This document shows positions 51,165-60,897 of a stretch of 64,000 bases of DNA, in pieces. This stretch comes from Hydrogenophaga sp040372165 (GTDB taxonomy: Bacteria; Pseudomonadota; Gammaproteobacteria; Burkholderiales; Burkholderiaceae_C). The stretch is taken from contig NZ_BAABWG010000003.1 in the NCBI RefSeq assembly GCF_040372165.1, positions 372,001 through 436,000 on the forward strand, in the 5' to 3' direction. Each line of letters begins with the position of its first letter. The first letter of the stretch is position 1. The notes beneath the pieces are model-generated. The model was not told where the DNA came from, did not search any database, and worked only from the letters and a program-made list of their open reading frames with translations. The position numbers and the translations under genes were made by a program.

Positions 51165-53105
51165 GCCATTGGCACCCAACGCCAGCATCAATCTGAGCTG
51201 CGTACCGCCCAGCGCTGTGCTGGGGCCCACATACAAATCGCCGCCGAGGCTGTGTGCCCTGGCGCGCAAACTCTCCAGTCCCATGTGGTTGCCGCCTGCG
51301 TAGGTGTGGCCTGGATGGAAGTCGGCGGGAATCCCTGTGCCATCGTCATCCAGTGACAGTGCCAGCCAGTGCCTGTTTTCGATCTGGCAACTCAGGCGCA
51401 GGCGCCTGGCATGCGAGTGCTTGAGCGCGTTGGCCACGCCCTCCCTGAGCAGGGCTTGCACCACGCTCAGGGCTTTGGCGTGTGCAACCAGTTGATCGAG
51501 CGCTGGTTCCGTGTGCCATTCCAGCGTCATGCCGGCTTGAGCCAGCGGACCGGCCCATTCGTCGCGCCATTGCTGCAAGGTTTGGCCCAGCGTGTTCTCG
51601 ACGCTGTCGGGCTGGCTCAGGCCCTGGAGGTCAGAGACGCTGGACTGGAGCAGTGTCACCAGTGTGGGCTGGTCCAGTGCATGGCGTTCGACGCCGCGCA
51701 ATGCTGTGATGAGTCGCGCGCCCAGCGTGTCGTGCAAGTCCCTCATGACCTGTTGGCGCTCCTGGTGGCGTGCTTCTTCCTGGCTTGAAAGGGCCACGGC
51801 CTGGAGTGATTGGCTCAGGGCGGCAGAGAAGGCCGCCAGCTTGTCTGCCAGTTCCGCCCGCACGACCTTGGCTTGCGCCAGTTGTCTCAGCACATAGTCG
51901 GCCGTGACGATGCCATAGGCCAGCACCAGCGCGCTGAATCCCCATGCGATGAGGGTGCCGTTCAAAGGGCTGGTCCAGCCCAGCGCCATGCCGAGATCGT
52001 GCAAGGAGCCGCCCAGCAGGAACAGGTAGCCCGAGAGCAGTGTCCAGGCGCGCCAGCTGGCCAGGGTCTGGCGTTCACGCAGCAACAGCCACACAATACC
52101 GAGCAAGGCCGTATTGCCGACGGCCACCACCGCCAGGCGAATGATCTGTGCGCCAGCCCCCCAGGTCACCACGGCGATGAACATGACCTGGAAGATGCCC
52201 CAGGCCGCCAGCAAGAACGTTTGCCAGCGAGGCGTCAGACGATCGACCAGGGTGAGGGTCAGGGCAGTGGCCGCTGCTACGAACTGGGTAACCAACCAAG
52301 GGTTGGACAGCTCGAATAGCACTGGCGGCAGGGGAATGACCGATGCGCTGTACAGCGTTTCACGCACCCCCAGGCTCAACGCCATGGCGCCAAAGAAGAG
52401 CAGGGCTTTCTGGTGGCGTTTGAATGCCCAAAGAATCAAGGCGAGCGCGCCCACGGAAAGGGCCTGGATCTGGCCGATCTTCACGGGCAGGGAAAGCTCG
52501 TCATATCGCCGCAGGTGGTGGACGATCAAAGGCTCTGCGGGGCCTTGCCGTGCGTCGATCAAGCCGTAGGGCATGAAGCTGGGCGCGACCAGTGTGATCT
52601 GCGCTGTCTCTGCACCCGTGGGCAGCCGGAACAGCATCGGGCTGCGACCATTGAGGAAATGGCTGGTGTCCTGGCCGCTTCCGTTGGCTGAGGCTGCCTG
52701 CAGGGGAAGCATGGGCATCAATGACTGCTGACCCACATGGATCTGATAGGGCGCACCGGCGCGCATCAGCCACAGGGCGCGGGGTGCATGGTCGGCCGCA
52801 GGAACCAGGGGCAGTTCGTAGACGATGCGCGTGCCTTCCTGACTCCATTCGCGGGCAAGTCGGTCCGGCAATTGCACAATGTCTTCGGCCAGCAACTGGT
52901 TGCCGCGGTACACCTTGCGCTCAGCGCTCAGAAGATGGGTTACTTCGTCCGTTGGGAAAGGGGCCGTGGCGCCTGCCCTGGCCAGTGGCCACAACAGGCA
53001 GGCCAGGACGCACAACAAGACATGTATGCCGTGGTGGGCACCCATGCCCATGCCAAAACCATTGCGAAGAAGGCAGCGACGGCGAGGGCGAATCTGAAAA
53101 TGCAT
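51141..53105 (-). CDS. NarX-like membrane sensor histidine kinase (intact)
   Basis: 654 aa. A signal-like helix at about 25-45, a periplasmic sensor domain to about 210, seven or so helices at about 212-415, then a HisKA_3 kinase core: H-box VMRDLHDTLGARLITAL with His458 and the adjacent Asp, N-box EGVANALKHSHA, G1 DDDGTGIP and G2 HMGLESLRARAHSLGG. Topology resembles 7TMR-DISM kinases. The upstream gene is a paralogue of the whole protein. Signal unknown. Confidence 0.85.
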   Translation of the reverse strand: MHFQIRPRRRCLLRNGFGMGMGAHHGIHVLLCVLACLLWPLARAGATAPFPTDEVTHLLSAERKVYRGNQLLAEDIVQLPDRLAREWSQEGTRIVYELPLVPAADHAPRALWLMRAGAPYQIHVGQQSLMPMLPLQAASANGSGQDTSHFLNGRSPMLFRLPTGAETAQITLVAPSFMPYGLIDARQGPAEPLIVHHLRRYDELSLPVKIGQIQALSVGALALILWAFKRHQKALLFFGAMALSLGVRETLYSASVIPLPPVLFELSNPWLVTQFVAAATALTLTLVDRLTPRWQTFLLAAWGIFQVMFIAVVTWGAGAQIIRLAVVAVGNTALLGIVWLLLRERQTLASWRAWTLLSGYLFLLGGSLHDLGMALGWTSPLNGTLIAWGFSALVLAYGIVTADYVLRQLAQAKVVRAELADKLAAFSAALSQSLQAVALSSQEEARHQERQQVMRDLHDTLGARLITALRGVERHALDQPTLVTLLQSSVSDLQGLSQPDSVENTLGQTLQQWRDEWAGPLAQAGMTLEWHTEPALDQLVAHAKALSVVQALLREGVANALKHSHARRLRLSCQIENRHWLALSLDDDGTGIPADFHPGHTYAGGNHMGLESLRARAHSLGGDLYVGPSTALGGTQLRLMLALGANGLARQTQA

Positions 53106-53115
53106 GCCTGCTCGC

Positions 53116-54954
53116 TCAGGGGGTGGCTTGGCTGGATTGTGCAGTGTTCCAGCACACTTGCCATGATTGGGATTCGTCGAGCGGGTCGAACGAGAACTGG
53201 CCCATGCAAGCGCTTTGCCACAGCACTTGTATCCGGGCGACGAGTTCGGCGGTGGGCGCGTTCAGACCAGTCCCTTTCAATGAGAGCAGCAGTTGTTGAT
53301 CTGCGTCTTCAGTCACGTGCAGCTCCAGGGTGCCACCTTGGTTTTCCTGGCGCGACCACAAGTGCTCCATCAGCAGATTGAGGGAGTCGATCAAGGCGAT
53401 CAGTGCATGAGCGGGCAGGTGAAGGCTGTCAGCGCTGTCGTCGACTCGCCAGCGCATGGTCATGGAGACCGATTCCAGCCGGGCATGCCAGGCGTGTCGC
53501 CATGTGGCCAGCGCGGGAACGAGCGCGCCATCGGTTTGGTGTGCGCTGAGCAGTTGGCGAAGACTCTGTATGCACATCTCCAACGGCGCTTGCATTCGGT
53601 CGGGCACGATGTGTCCGCGGCTGACGTCTTCAGCCAGAGACGAGAGGCGCTGGCCCAGTCCCATGTGCAACGCTGACACCAGCCGGTTGCGTTCACCGCG
53701 ACGTGCCTCGGTGCCTTGTAGCTGTATCAGGCGTTGATGGCTTTCTTCCAGCTCGTGGCGTGTGCGTTCAACCTGCTGATTGAGCACCACGTTCGCGTTC
53801 TCTACGAGATGAAGGTTGCGAAGCACATGATCGGCAGTGATGTAGGCATAGCTGAGCAGCAGCACTGCGAATGCCAGGGAAACATAGCTGATGCGAAGCG
53901 GCGGCAGATACCCCAGCGTCCAGCTCAGATCGTGCAAGGAGACGGCCAGCAAGACGCAAAGACCGGCGATCAGCACATAGGCGGCATGCCCGGCAATCTC
54001 GGCGCGCCACCGGAACAGCAGCCACACGCAAAGAGGAATGTTGAGCAAGCCGACGATCAGAATGGTCAGCCGCACCAGCACCATGGCCTCGCCGATCCAC
54101 TGGGCCAGGGCCAAGGGGCCGAGCAGCAATACGGCAATGAAGAGCAGCCAGCGGGTGTGCCGCCAGGCCAGGCGGTTGGTCAACGCGAGCAACGAGGCCA
54201 GGACGGAGATCGTCAGGCTGACACTCAACAGCGAGTTGAAAAGATAGGCCTGCTCGGTGTTCAGCGGCAGCTGAGCCACCGTATAGCTCCAGCCGCGCAG
54301 TGTCAGCGTGACACAGATGGCGGCGAAGATGGGCAGCATGATCACTTCGCGGCGAACCAGCCACAAGATCAGCGCCAGAGCACCCAGCACCGACGCCAGC
54401 ACGGTGTTGATTTCTGTCGGGCGCGACATCTTCTCATGGCGCCGAAGATGGGCGATGGCCAGGTCTGAGGGGAGTCCCCATTGGGCAGCGACCAGACCCG
54501 TCGGAATGTAGACCGTGCCGGCCAGCTCAATCCGCACGGTGCGTGCACCGGCAGGCAGTGCAAACAGGAATGGCATGCGCCCGTTGAAGACCCCGTCATC
54601 GCTTCGGGTGGCCGCTAACTCAGGGAGGAAAGGCTGCACCGCCTGGCCATCCACTGTCAGGCGGAATGGCGCACCGACTCTTTGCAGCCACAAGCCATTG
54701 CCAGTGGGGCCGTCGGGCACCGTCAACTCATAGTGGATCCTGATATGAGGTGCGTGCCACAGCACCTCGAGCGCATCCGGGACGGCAACGATGCGGTCGT
54801 CCAAGGGTGCCTGGCCATCGATGCGCACCACGCGGTGTGCCGCCTCGACGGGGGTCACCTCGGCGGCGAGTGCGGGCAAGGCCAGCATGGCGGGGCCCAA
54901 CATAAGCCAGGCCAAAAGCCACCGCCAGCATGGCCGCCTTCGCCGCCGGAGCAT
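53116..54954 (-). CDS. Kinase-like membrane protein, degenerate paralogue of 51141-53105
   Basis: 612 aa with the same architecture as the next gene: signal sequence, periplasmic domain and multi-helix membrane domain. Shared spots are LWLQRVGAPF versus LWLMRAGAPY, FNGRMPFLFALPAGA versus LNGRSPMLFRLPTGA, and IAHLRRHEKMSRPTEI versus VHHLRRYDELSLPVKI. In the kinase region His430 remains (SALHMGLGQRL) but the following Asp is Met, the N-box reads IDSLNLLMEHLW, and both glycine boxes are lost. ATP binding is unlikely. It probably senses or modulates rather than phosphorylates. Ten bp separate it from the intact kinase gene. Confidence 0.78.
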   Translation of the reverse strand: MLRRRRRPCWRWLLAWLMLGPAMLALPALAAEVTPVEAAHRVVRIDGQAPLDDRIVAVPDALEVLWHAPHIRIHYELTVPDGPTGNGLWLQRVGAPFRLTVDGQAVQPFLPELAATRSDDGVFNGRMPFLFALPAGARTVRIELAGTVYIPTGLVAAQWGLPSDLAIAHLRRHEKMSRPTEINTVLASVLGALALILWLVRREVIMLPIFAAICVTLTLRGWSYTVAQLPLNTEQAYLFNSLLSVSLTISVLASLLALTNRLAWRHTRWLLFIAVLLLGPLALAQWIGEAMVLVRLTILIVGLLNIPLCVWLLFRWRAEIAGHAAYVLIAGLCVLLAVSLHDLSWTLGYLPPLRISYVSLAFAVLLLSYAYITADHVLRNLHLVENANVVLNQQVERTRHELEESHQRLIQLQGTEARRGERNRLVSALHMGLGQRLSSLAEDVSRGHIVPDRMQAPLEMCIQSLRQLLSAHQTDGALVPALATWRHAWHARLESVSMTMRWRVDDSADSLHLPAHALIALIDSLNLLMEHLWSRQENQGGTLELHVTEDADQQLLLSLKGTGLNAPTAELVARIQVLWQSACMGQFSFDPLDESQSWQVCWNTAQSSQATP

Positions 54955-54957
54955 GGA

Positions 54958-56382
54958 TCAGATCGTGAAGATCTTGCCCGGGTTGAGGATGTTGTCCGGG
55001 TCCAGGGCTTTCTTGATGGTGCGCATCATGTCCACGGCGGGCACACCAGCTTCGGCCAGCAGAAAGTCCATCTTGTGCAGGCCGACGCCATGCTCGCCCG
55101 TGCAGGTGCCTTCGAGCGTCAGTGCGCGGCTGACCAGGGCGTGGTTGAGCGCTTCGGCACGCTGGTGCTCATCCGGATTGTTGGGGTCGATCAGGTAGCC
55201 GAAGTGGAAATTGCCATCGCCCACATGGCCTACGAGGAAGTAGGGAATGCCGCTGTCATCGGCTTCCTTGACCGAGTCGAGCAAGCAGTCGGCGAGGCGA
55301 CTGATGGGCACGCAGGTGTCGGTGCTGATGGCGCGGCAGCCCGGCTTGCTCTGGATGGCGGCAAAGTAGGCGTTGTGCCGGGCGGTCCACAGGCGCGTGC
55401 GCTCTTCAGGCGTGGTGGCCCATTCGAAATCGTTGCCACCGAACTCGCTGGCGATTTCCTGCACGGTTTCGGCTTGCTCTTTCACGCCGGCCGGTGAGCC
55501 GTGGAACTCCATGAGCAGGAGGTGCTCTTCGCGCAGTCCGAGCTTGCTGTGGGCATTGACCATGCGCACGGAATTGGCGTCGATAAGTTCGCAGCGGGCA
55601 ATCGGCACGCCGAGCTGGATGGTCTGGATCACACTGCGCACCGCACCCTCGATGGTGGGGAAGGAGCAGATGGCGGCAGAGATGGCCTCTGGCAGGGGGT
55701 ACAGCTTGAGCGTGATTTCGGTGAAGAGGCCCAGCGTACCTTCGCTGCCCACCATCAGGCGGGTCAGGTCGTAGCCGGCACTGCTTTTCTTGGCTCGGGT
55801 GCCGGTGCGCACCACGGTGCCATTGGCCGTGACCACTTCGAGCGCCAGCACGTTCTCGCGCATGGTGCCGTAGCGCACGGCATTGGTACCGCTGGCGCGG
55901 GTGGCGGTCATGCCGCCAATGGAGGCGTCGGCACCGGGGTCGATGGGGAAGAACAGGCCTTCGTGCTTGATGGCTTCGTTCAGTGCCTTGCGGGTGATGC
56001 CAGGCTGCACGGTGACGGTGAGGTCTTCGGCATTGACCGACAGCACCTTGTCCATGCGGTTCACATCGATGCTGATGCCGCCTTGCACGGCCAGCAAATG
56101 GCCTTCGAGCGAGGAGCCTGCGCCATAGGGGATGACCGGCACCTTGTATTCGGCCGCCAGCTTGACGGCGTCGGCCACGTCTTGCACGCTTTCGGCGTAG
56201 ATCACGGCCGACGGGGGCGTGGTCTCGTAGATGGATTCGTCAGTGCCGTGTTGCTCGCGCACGGCCATGGCTGTCGAGCACTGGGCACCGAAGCGTTCTT
56301 GCAGGGCGTTGATGAATGCGTCGGGAACCGGCCGCAAGTCGATGGCGGGCCGAAGGTGGTGGGCATGACTGGGGGCGTTCAT
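54958..56382 (-). CDS. FAD-linked oxidase, D-lactate dehydrogenase/glycolate oxidase GlcD family
   Basis: 474 aa. FAD-binding PCMH-type domain (VPVIPYGAGSSLEGHLLAVQ, DPGADASIGGMTATRASGTN) and C-terminal FAD-oxidase domain with ILNPGKIF at the end. The CTGEHGVGLHKMDFL motif is typical of D-2-hydroxyacid dehydrogenases. It oxidises a D-2-hydroxyacid such as D-lactate and passes electrons to cytochrome or quinone. No GlcE/GlcF genes adjoin. The stop is 4 bp from the start of the degenerate kinase gene. Confidence 0.88.
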   Translation of the reverse strand: MNAPSHAHHLRPAIDLRPVPDAFINALQERFGAQCSTAMAVREQHGTDESIYETTPPSAVIYAESVQDVADAVKLAAEYKVPVIPYGAGSSLEGHLLAVQGGISIDVNRMDKVLSVNAEDLTVTVQPGITRKALNEAIKHEGLFFPIDPGADASIGGMTATRASGTNAVRYGTMRENVLALEVVTANGTVVRTGTRAKKSSAGYDLTRLMVGSEGTLGLFTEITLKLYPLPEAISAAICSFPTIEGAVRSVIQTIQLGVPIARCELIDANSVRMVNAHSKLGLREEHLLLMEFHGSPAGVKEQAETVQEIASEFGGNDFEWATTPEERTRLWTARHNAYFAAIQSKPGCRAISTDTCVPISRLADCLLDSVKEADDSGIPYFLVGHVGDGNFHFGYLIDPNNPDEHQRAEALNHALVSRALTLEGTCTGEHGVGLHKMDFLLAEAGVPAVDMMRTIKKALDPDNILNPGKIFTI

Positions 56383-56560
56383 GGGCTGTCTCCTGTCCTG
56401 TTGTGGCCAGCCCTTTGCCTTTGCATTGGTCGATCTGGCCCGCGCACTGTAAGCGCATCACTTGGACCGCCTCTTGGGCGGCAGGTCAGCCAGTTTACGC
56501 CCGTCCACCGGTTTGTGGGACATGCAGCAGCGCGATGCCCATGTGGCCTGTCAGCCTGTG

Positions 56561-56863
56561 TCAGCCGCGCAAGCCTTCGATGACCTCTGTCTGGGAGAGT
56601 TGCTGGTCGCCGTCCTGGTCCATTTCGTCAAAGTGGTTGGCAAGGATCGGAAACGCTTGCGCCTCCTGGCGGCTGAGCTGGCCATCCTTGTTGGCATCGG
56701 CATCGAGGAACACGGATGCCAGAGGATTGGGGCCATGGTCGTCTGGTGGCTGGATCACACCATCCGGATAGGCCGCGCCAGCGATCAGAACCAGGGACCA
56801 GGCAGCCATGAGTTTGACGCTACGGGCTTCGAAGCCCTGCAGCACAGGTATTCGCTTGCTCAT
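56561..56863 (-). CDS. Small exported EF-hand protein
   Basis: 100 aa. The start MSKRIPVLQGFEARSVKLMA leads into a hydrophobic signal-like stretch (AAWSLVLIAGAAY). Two EF-hand loops follow: DADANKDGQLSRQE and DQDGDQQLSQTE, both with the D-x-(D/N)-x-(D/N)-G pattern and Glu at position 12 of the loop. It probably binds calcium in the periplasm. Partner unknown. Confidence 0.75.
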   Translation of the reverse strand: MSKRIPVLQGFEARSVKLMAAWSLVLIAGAAYPDGVIQPPDDHGPNPLASVFLDADANKDGQLSRQEAQAFPILANHFDEMDQDGDQQLSQTEVIEGLRG

Positions 56864-57169
56864 CTCGGGTGTCTCCTTTGCGTGGGTGAATGGCAACAGC
56901 GCATCCACAACGATGGGGGAAGCCGTATTTCACTGCCTGCAGTGTCAGTGCGCCAGCGCTTTTGCCTGGGGTTTCATGTCCGTGTGTTTCGATGCAGATG
57001 TAACTGCCTCATTTCACCGCGGGTTCACATGGGCGCGAACGGGCCAATCCGGCAGAGAAGGCGCTGCACGAGCGTTTCCGTCAGAATGTGGAGATCGCCG
57101 GGCAGGGCCATGCCGGTCCGGCGCAGCGACAGTTCCTTTTCACTCTTCACCCCGAGACGATCCAAACCC
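56864..57169. other. 306-bp intergenic region
   Basis: Divergent region between the EF-hand gene and the cobalamin adenosyltransferase gene. It must hold both promoters, but no convincing -35/-10 pair stands out. I searched by eye for a B12-box (cobalamin riboswitch) ahead of 57170 and found none. Confidence 0.5.
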
Positions 57170-57742
57170 ATGGGAAAACGACTGACTCAGATTGCCACCC
57201 GCACTGGCGACGCCGGCACGACAGGACTGGGCGACAACACCCGCGTTTCCAAGAACAGCTTGCGCGTGCAGGCCATGGGTGACGTGGACGAGCTCAATTC
57301 GCACATTGGCGTGCTGTTGTGCGAGCCCATGCCCGACGATGTGCGCAGCTCGCTGGTGGAGATCCAGCACCAGCTGTTCAATCTGGGTGGTGAGCTGTCC
57401 ATTCCAGGCTATGAGCTGCTCAAGGCCGAGGCCGTTCTGGCGCTGGATGAGGCATTGGCCTCCTTCAATGCGCGTTTGCCCAAGCTGGAGGAGTTCATCC
57501 TTCCTGCGGGGACACGTGCAGCATCTCAGGCCCATGTGTGCCGAACGGTTGCGCGACGCGCCGAGCGAGCCCTGGTGGCCCTGGGCAATGAAGAGGCGAT
57601 CAAGGATGCGCCTCGCCAGTACCTCAACCGGCTTTCGGATCTGATGTTTGTGGTCGCGCGTGTGCTCAACCGCATGGACGGTGGCGACGATGTGTACTGG
57701 CGCAGCGAGCGCATGAGGCAGGGTGGTGGGAGCGAAGGCTGA
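57170..57742 (+). CDS. PduO-type cob(I)alamin adenosyltransferase
   Basis: 190 aa. It transfers the adenosyl group of ATP to cob(I)alamin to make coenzyme B12. TRTGDAGTTGLGDNTRVSK is the ATP-binding signature, and RRAERALVALGNEE followed by YLNRLSDLMFVVAR is the family C-terminal helix pair. ATG 57170 begins MGKRLTQIATRTGD; the long upstream frame is not coding. No other B12 genes are nearby. Confidence 0.93.
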   Translation: MGKRLTQIATRTGDAGTTGLGDNTRVSKNSLRVQAMGDVDELNSHIGVLLCEPMPDDVRSSLVEIQHQLFNLGGELSIPGYELLKAEAVLALDEALASFNARLPKLEEFILPAGTRAASQAHVCRTVARRAERALVALGNEEAIKDAPRQYLNRLSDLMFVVARVLNRMDGGDDVYWRSERMRQGGGSEG

Positions 57743-58151
57743 CCACCCGCTGGCAGCCGTCCGTGGCCAGGCTGCGAGGCATTGGCGCCTGAACGCAACG
57801 CTCGGGTGGCTCGGCCTGGCGTTGACGCTGGTGGCGCCCACGGCCTGGGGCGAGCGTCGTGCGGTCAACCATGCGCCCGAGGTGGTCGAGCAGATCGTCC
57901 TGGCGTGCGAAGCGGTTTATTTGCCGGCCCGTTCGGTCTGGAATCGCAAGGTGCTGATCGAGCATGACCAGCATCGTGTGCGCGCCGTGTTCATCGATGG
58001 TGTGCGCGTGTACAGCTTTTCAGTTCACGAGCATCTGATCTTCACTGCGCTGGACAATGAACGCATCGAGATCGATCTCGAGGCTATGTCCTGGAAGAGC
58101 GATTTCCGGGGGATGGCTTCCGGCTGGGGGCAGTGCCGGTCGACTCCCTGA
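57723..58151 (+). CDS. Hypothetical exported protein
   Basis: 142 aa. GTG 57723 overlaps the adenosyltransferase 3' end by 20 bp. An internal signal-like helix (LGWLGLALTLVAPTAWG, about residues 26-43) is followed by a small soluble domain (VLIEHDQHRVRAVFIDGVRV ... WKSDFRGMASGWGQC) with two Cys. No family recognised. Its 3' end overlaps the convergent ribbon-helix-helix gene by 68 bp. Confidence 0.55.
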   Translation: MVGAKADHPLAAVRGQAARHWRLNATLGWLGLALTLVAPTAWGERRAVNHAPEVVEQIVLACEAVYLPARSVWNRKVLIEHDQHRVRAVFIDGVRVYSFSVHEHLIFTALDNERIEIDLEAMSWKSDFRGMASGWGQCRSTP

Positions 58152-58527
58152 TCTCAGCCTGCTCGTCCTGACCGGCCCTTTGCCAATGAGGGGGCAGTGA
58201 AGACAGGGCAGCATCCGGGTTCAGGCTGCGGATGGGAACCGTTGCGTCCATGGGAACACCCCGGTAGGCCTGCAGTGCCATGTAGCGCAGAGCCGAGACG
58301 CGCAGAAACGATGCGAAGTTGCTCACCGTCTCACGCGCTTCCGACAACTCGTCATACAGCGTCTCGATCAATTGCACCAGGGTCAGTTTGTCGCGGGTCG
58401 CGATTTCCGTGAGCACTTCCCAGAACAGGTTTTCCAGGCGGATGCTGGTCACTGCGCCATGCAATCTGACCGATCGGGTCCGGCTGACATAAAGGTGTGG
58501 ATCTGTATTGATGAAGATGGCACACAT
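58084..58527 (-). CDS. Ribbon-helix-helix domain protein (RHH_4-like)
   Basis: 147 aa. SVRLHGAVTSIRLENLFWEV, LTEIATRDKLTLVQLIETLY and SNFASFLRVSALRYMAL fit the RHH_4 DNA-binding fold (residues about 18-92). The rest is a Pro/Ser-rich tail. Probably a small DNA-binding regulator. Convergent 68-bp overlap with the exported-protein gene means one of the two tails could be annotated too long. Confidence 0.7.
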   Translation of the reverse strand: MCAIFINTDPHLYVSRTRSVRLHGAVTSIRLENLFWEVLTEIATRDKLTLVQLIETLYDELSEARETVSNFASFLRVSALRYMALQAYRGVPMDATVPIRSLNPDAALSSLPPHWQRAGQDEQAEIRESTGTAPSRKPSPGNRSSRT

Positions 58528-58967
58528 GGCTCGTCCTGTTCCGGCTCAAACAGAGCCGCCTGGTTGTCTTCGTGTGGATGGGTCGGGACTCTGCTTTCAG
58601 GTCTGACCGGACGGCGCCAGTCTGAAGACAGAAAAGCAGATTCTCATTCCACTAAGCAGAACTTTGGTGCCAATAATACTATTGGTTGTTCTTTTGCGCA
58701 GCTTTTCTTCATCGATATGGCAGGTTGCTATCGAATTTAGTTCAATAGTTCTTATGTTGGCAGGTCGGTCGACCAACTTGCAGCCTCGCGCTGTGGCGAG
58801 GAGGTGGCTGCCAAGCCTCAGAACCTGGATTCCCTGAGCAGCTTCAATGCCATTGTTCGTTTGATCTGCGAGACCCGGGTAGCAGCGACTTGTTATGCAA
58901 CAAGGGGATTACCCTAGGGACGTGGTCACGCGCCAGGCCAACATGAGCGGTCAGGGCGCGTGCTCTT
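58528..58967. other. 440-bp intergenic region, AT-rich in the middle
   Basis: No credible gene. 58620-58760 is visibly AT-richer than its surroundings and contains the near-perfect palindrome CCAATAATACTATTGG (58670-58685). Downstream at about 58778-58822 CTTGCAGCC...GGCTGCCAAG and an inner CCTCGC/GCGAGG pair can fold into a stem. It must include the promoter of the ribbon-helix-helix gene. A small RNA is possible but not demonstrated. Confidence 0.45.
58670..58685. promoter_or_regulatory. AT-rich palindrome, candidate operator
   Basis: CCAATAATACTATTGG is symmetric at 14 of 16 positions. It lies 143 bp upstream of the ribbon-helix-helix gene, inside an AT-rich patch. Small RHH proteins often bind such dyads near their own genes. 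Confidence 0.35.
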
Positions 58968-59453
58968 TCAGGTCAGGCGAAAGAGACTGATCTCCACACG
59001 GTCCGGGAAGCGTGCACCCGTGCCGACGAAAACGCTTTCCGTCATCCAGGTCAGGGCAGGGTGGGAAACTTCAAAGGTCGGCACGCATCGGAAATACACG
59101 GCTGACGGGTCGACCGGCTCACCACGGACGAGCTTGGCAATGTCGTCCGCACTGGCGCGGCGAATGGCGCGGTTTTGCACAAACACGTGGGCGCCTGCCC
59201 ATGCATCGTCGTCCAGCGCGAGCAGATAGCGTGCGTCCAGGTCAGCGCAGGTCTCGCTCACCACCAGCTGAAAGTCTGCGCCACCGGGCAAGACCCGGCC
59301 ATTGATGCGCCCCGAGACGGTTCCGTCAGTGATGGGAATGACGCGGCGTTTGCCGCGACTGTTGAGTCCGGTCACATCGCCCGCTTCAATGGGCTCACTG
59401 ACCTGTACGACAAGGTCGGCAACATGTTCCAGTGTGGGTGTGGGCAGAGTCAT
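58968..59453 (-). CDS. DUF3237 family protein
   Basis: 161 aa. GDVTGLNSRGKRRVIPITDG, INGRVLPGGADFQLV and DPSAVYFRCVPTFEVSHPAL are typical of DUF3237, a barrel fold of unknown function often found near CoA or aromatic catabolism genes. It is divergent from the acetoacetyl-CoA synthetase gene across 156 bp. Confidence 0.82.
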   Translation of the reverse strand: MTLPTPTLEHVADLVVQVSEPIEAGDVTGLNSRGKRRVIPITDGTVSGRINGRVLPGGADFQLVVSETCADLDARYLLALDDDAWAGAHVFVQNRAIRRASADDIAKLVRGEPVDPSAVYFRCVPTFEVSHPALTWMTESVFVGTGARFPDRVEISLFRLT

Positions 59454-60897
59454 GCCCGCGGTTATACCCGCCTGGCGCCCGACTGCACATCGGGAAAGAC
59501 ACCTGTCGCCTCAGGCATGGCGGCCATGCCCGACTGCTGCTAGTCTGCCTCCACAAGGCAAGGGAGACACCGAGCCGCAGACAATGCATCACGGAGACAC
59601 AGGCCATCATGAGTGAGCAGGGCACGCCCAATTTTGTTCCGCAAATCCGCCTCTACCAGAACTGGCTGGCCGAACACCGCGGCCTGCAGTTTGAGGATTA
59701 CGCCTCGTTGTGGAAATGGTCCACAACGGATCTCGATGCCTTCTGGCAGAGCATCTGGGACTACTTCGATCTGCATTCACCCTCGCCCCATACCGCTGTC
59801 CTGGCGCGCAACGTGATGCCAGGGGCACAGTGGTTTCCCGGCGCCCAGGTGAACTACGCGCAGCAGGTGCTGCGTCATGTTGAAGCGGCAGACCAGGCCG
59901 GCATGCCCGCACTGATCGGAAGCAACGAGAAAGGGCAGCGTACCGAACTGAGCTGGCCTGAACTGCAGCGACAAGTGGCCGCGCTGGCGCTTCACCTGCG
60001 CGAGCAAGGCGTGCAGCCAGGCGACCGTGTCGCGGCATACCTGCCCAACATTGCAGAGACTGCCGTGGCTTTTCTGGCGGTGGTGAGCATTGGTGCCGTG
60101 TGGAGTGTTTGCGCGCCAGACATGGGAACGAATGCCGTGCTCGATCGTTTCAAACAGATTGAACCGGTGGCGTTGATTGCCTGCGATGGCGTCACGTATG
60201 GCGGCAAAGACCATTCACGGCTCGACGTGGTGGCTCAGTTGCGCGCGGCATTGCCGACCGTGCGCCATGTGGTGCTGCACACCAACCTGGCCCAGTCCGG
60301 CAGCGAGCGTCAGGCGGCGCTCGGTCAGTCTGCGCCATGTGCCGACTGGTCAGCCATCGTGGCGCGTGACGACGCAGCGGTGAGGGCGTTCGAGCCGGTG
60401 TGGCTGCCCTTCGATCATCCGCTGTGGATTGTGTATTCCAGCGGCACCACCGGCATGCCCAAGCCCATCGTGCACGGCCATGGCGGCACCATCATCGTCG
60501 CCCTGGCGCTCAAGACACTGCACAACGACGTGGGTTGCAGCTACCACCCCAACAGCTGGGGCGAGCGATACCACTGGTACAGCTCCACCGGCTGGGTGAT
60601 GTGGAACGCCCAGCTGAGTGGACTGCTCAACGGCACCACCTGCGTGATCTACGACGGCAACCCTGGTGGCAGCAAAGAGCGACCAGACTGGACGACGCTG
60701 TGGCGCTTCGCTGCCGACAATGCCGTCACCTTCTTTGGCGCCGGTGCGGCGTTTTACGCCAACTGCCTGAAGGCAGGCGTGGACTTGTCCACCTGCGGAG
60801 ACCTCTCCACTGTGCGGGCATTGGGCAGCACAGGCTCGCCCTTGTCTGAGGAAGCGCAGAACTGGGGCACTGAACAATTCCGGCGTCTGCGGAACAA

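Noticed and set aside
56864..57169. Cobalamin riboswitch upstream of the adenosyltransferase gene
   Set aside because: No B12-box-like sequence seen by eye on the plus strand ahead of 57170.
58372..58740. 122-codon plus-strand frame running into the AT-rich patch
   Set aside because: Overlaps the ribbon-helix-helix gene antisense, has no ribosome binding site and no recognisable domain.
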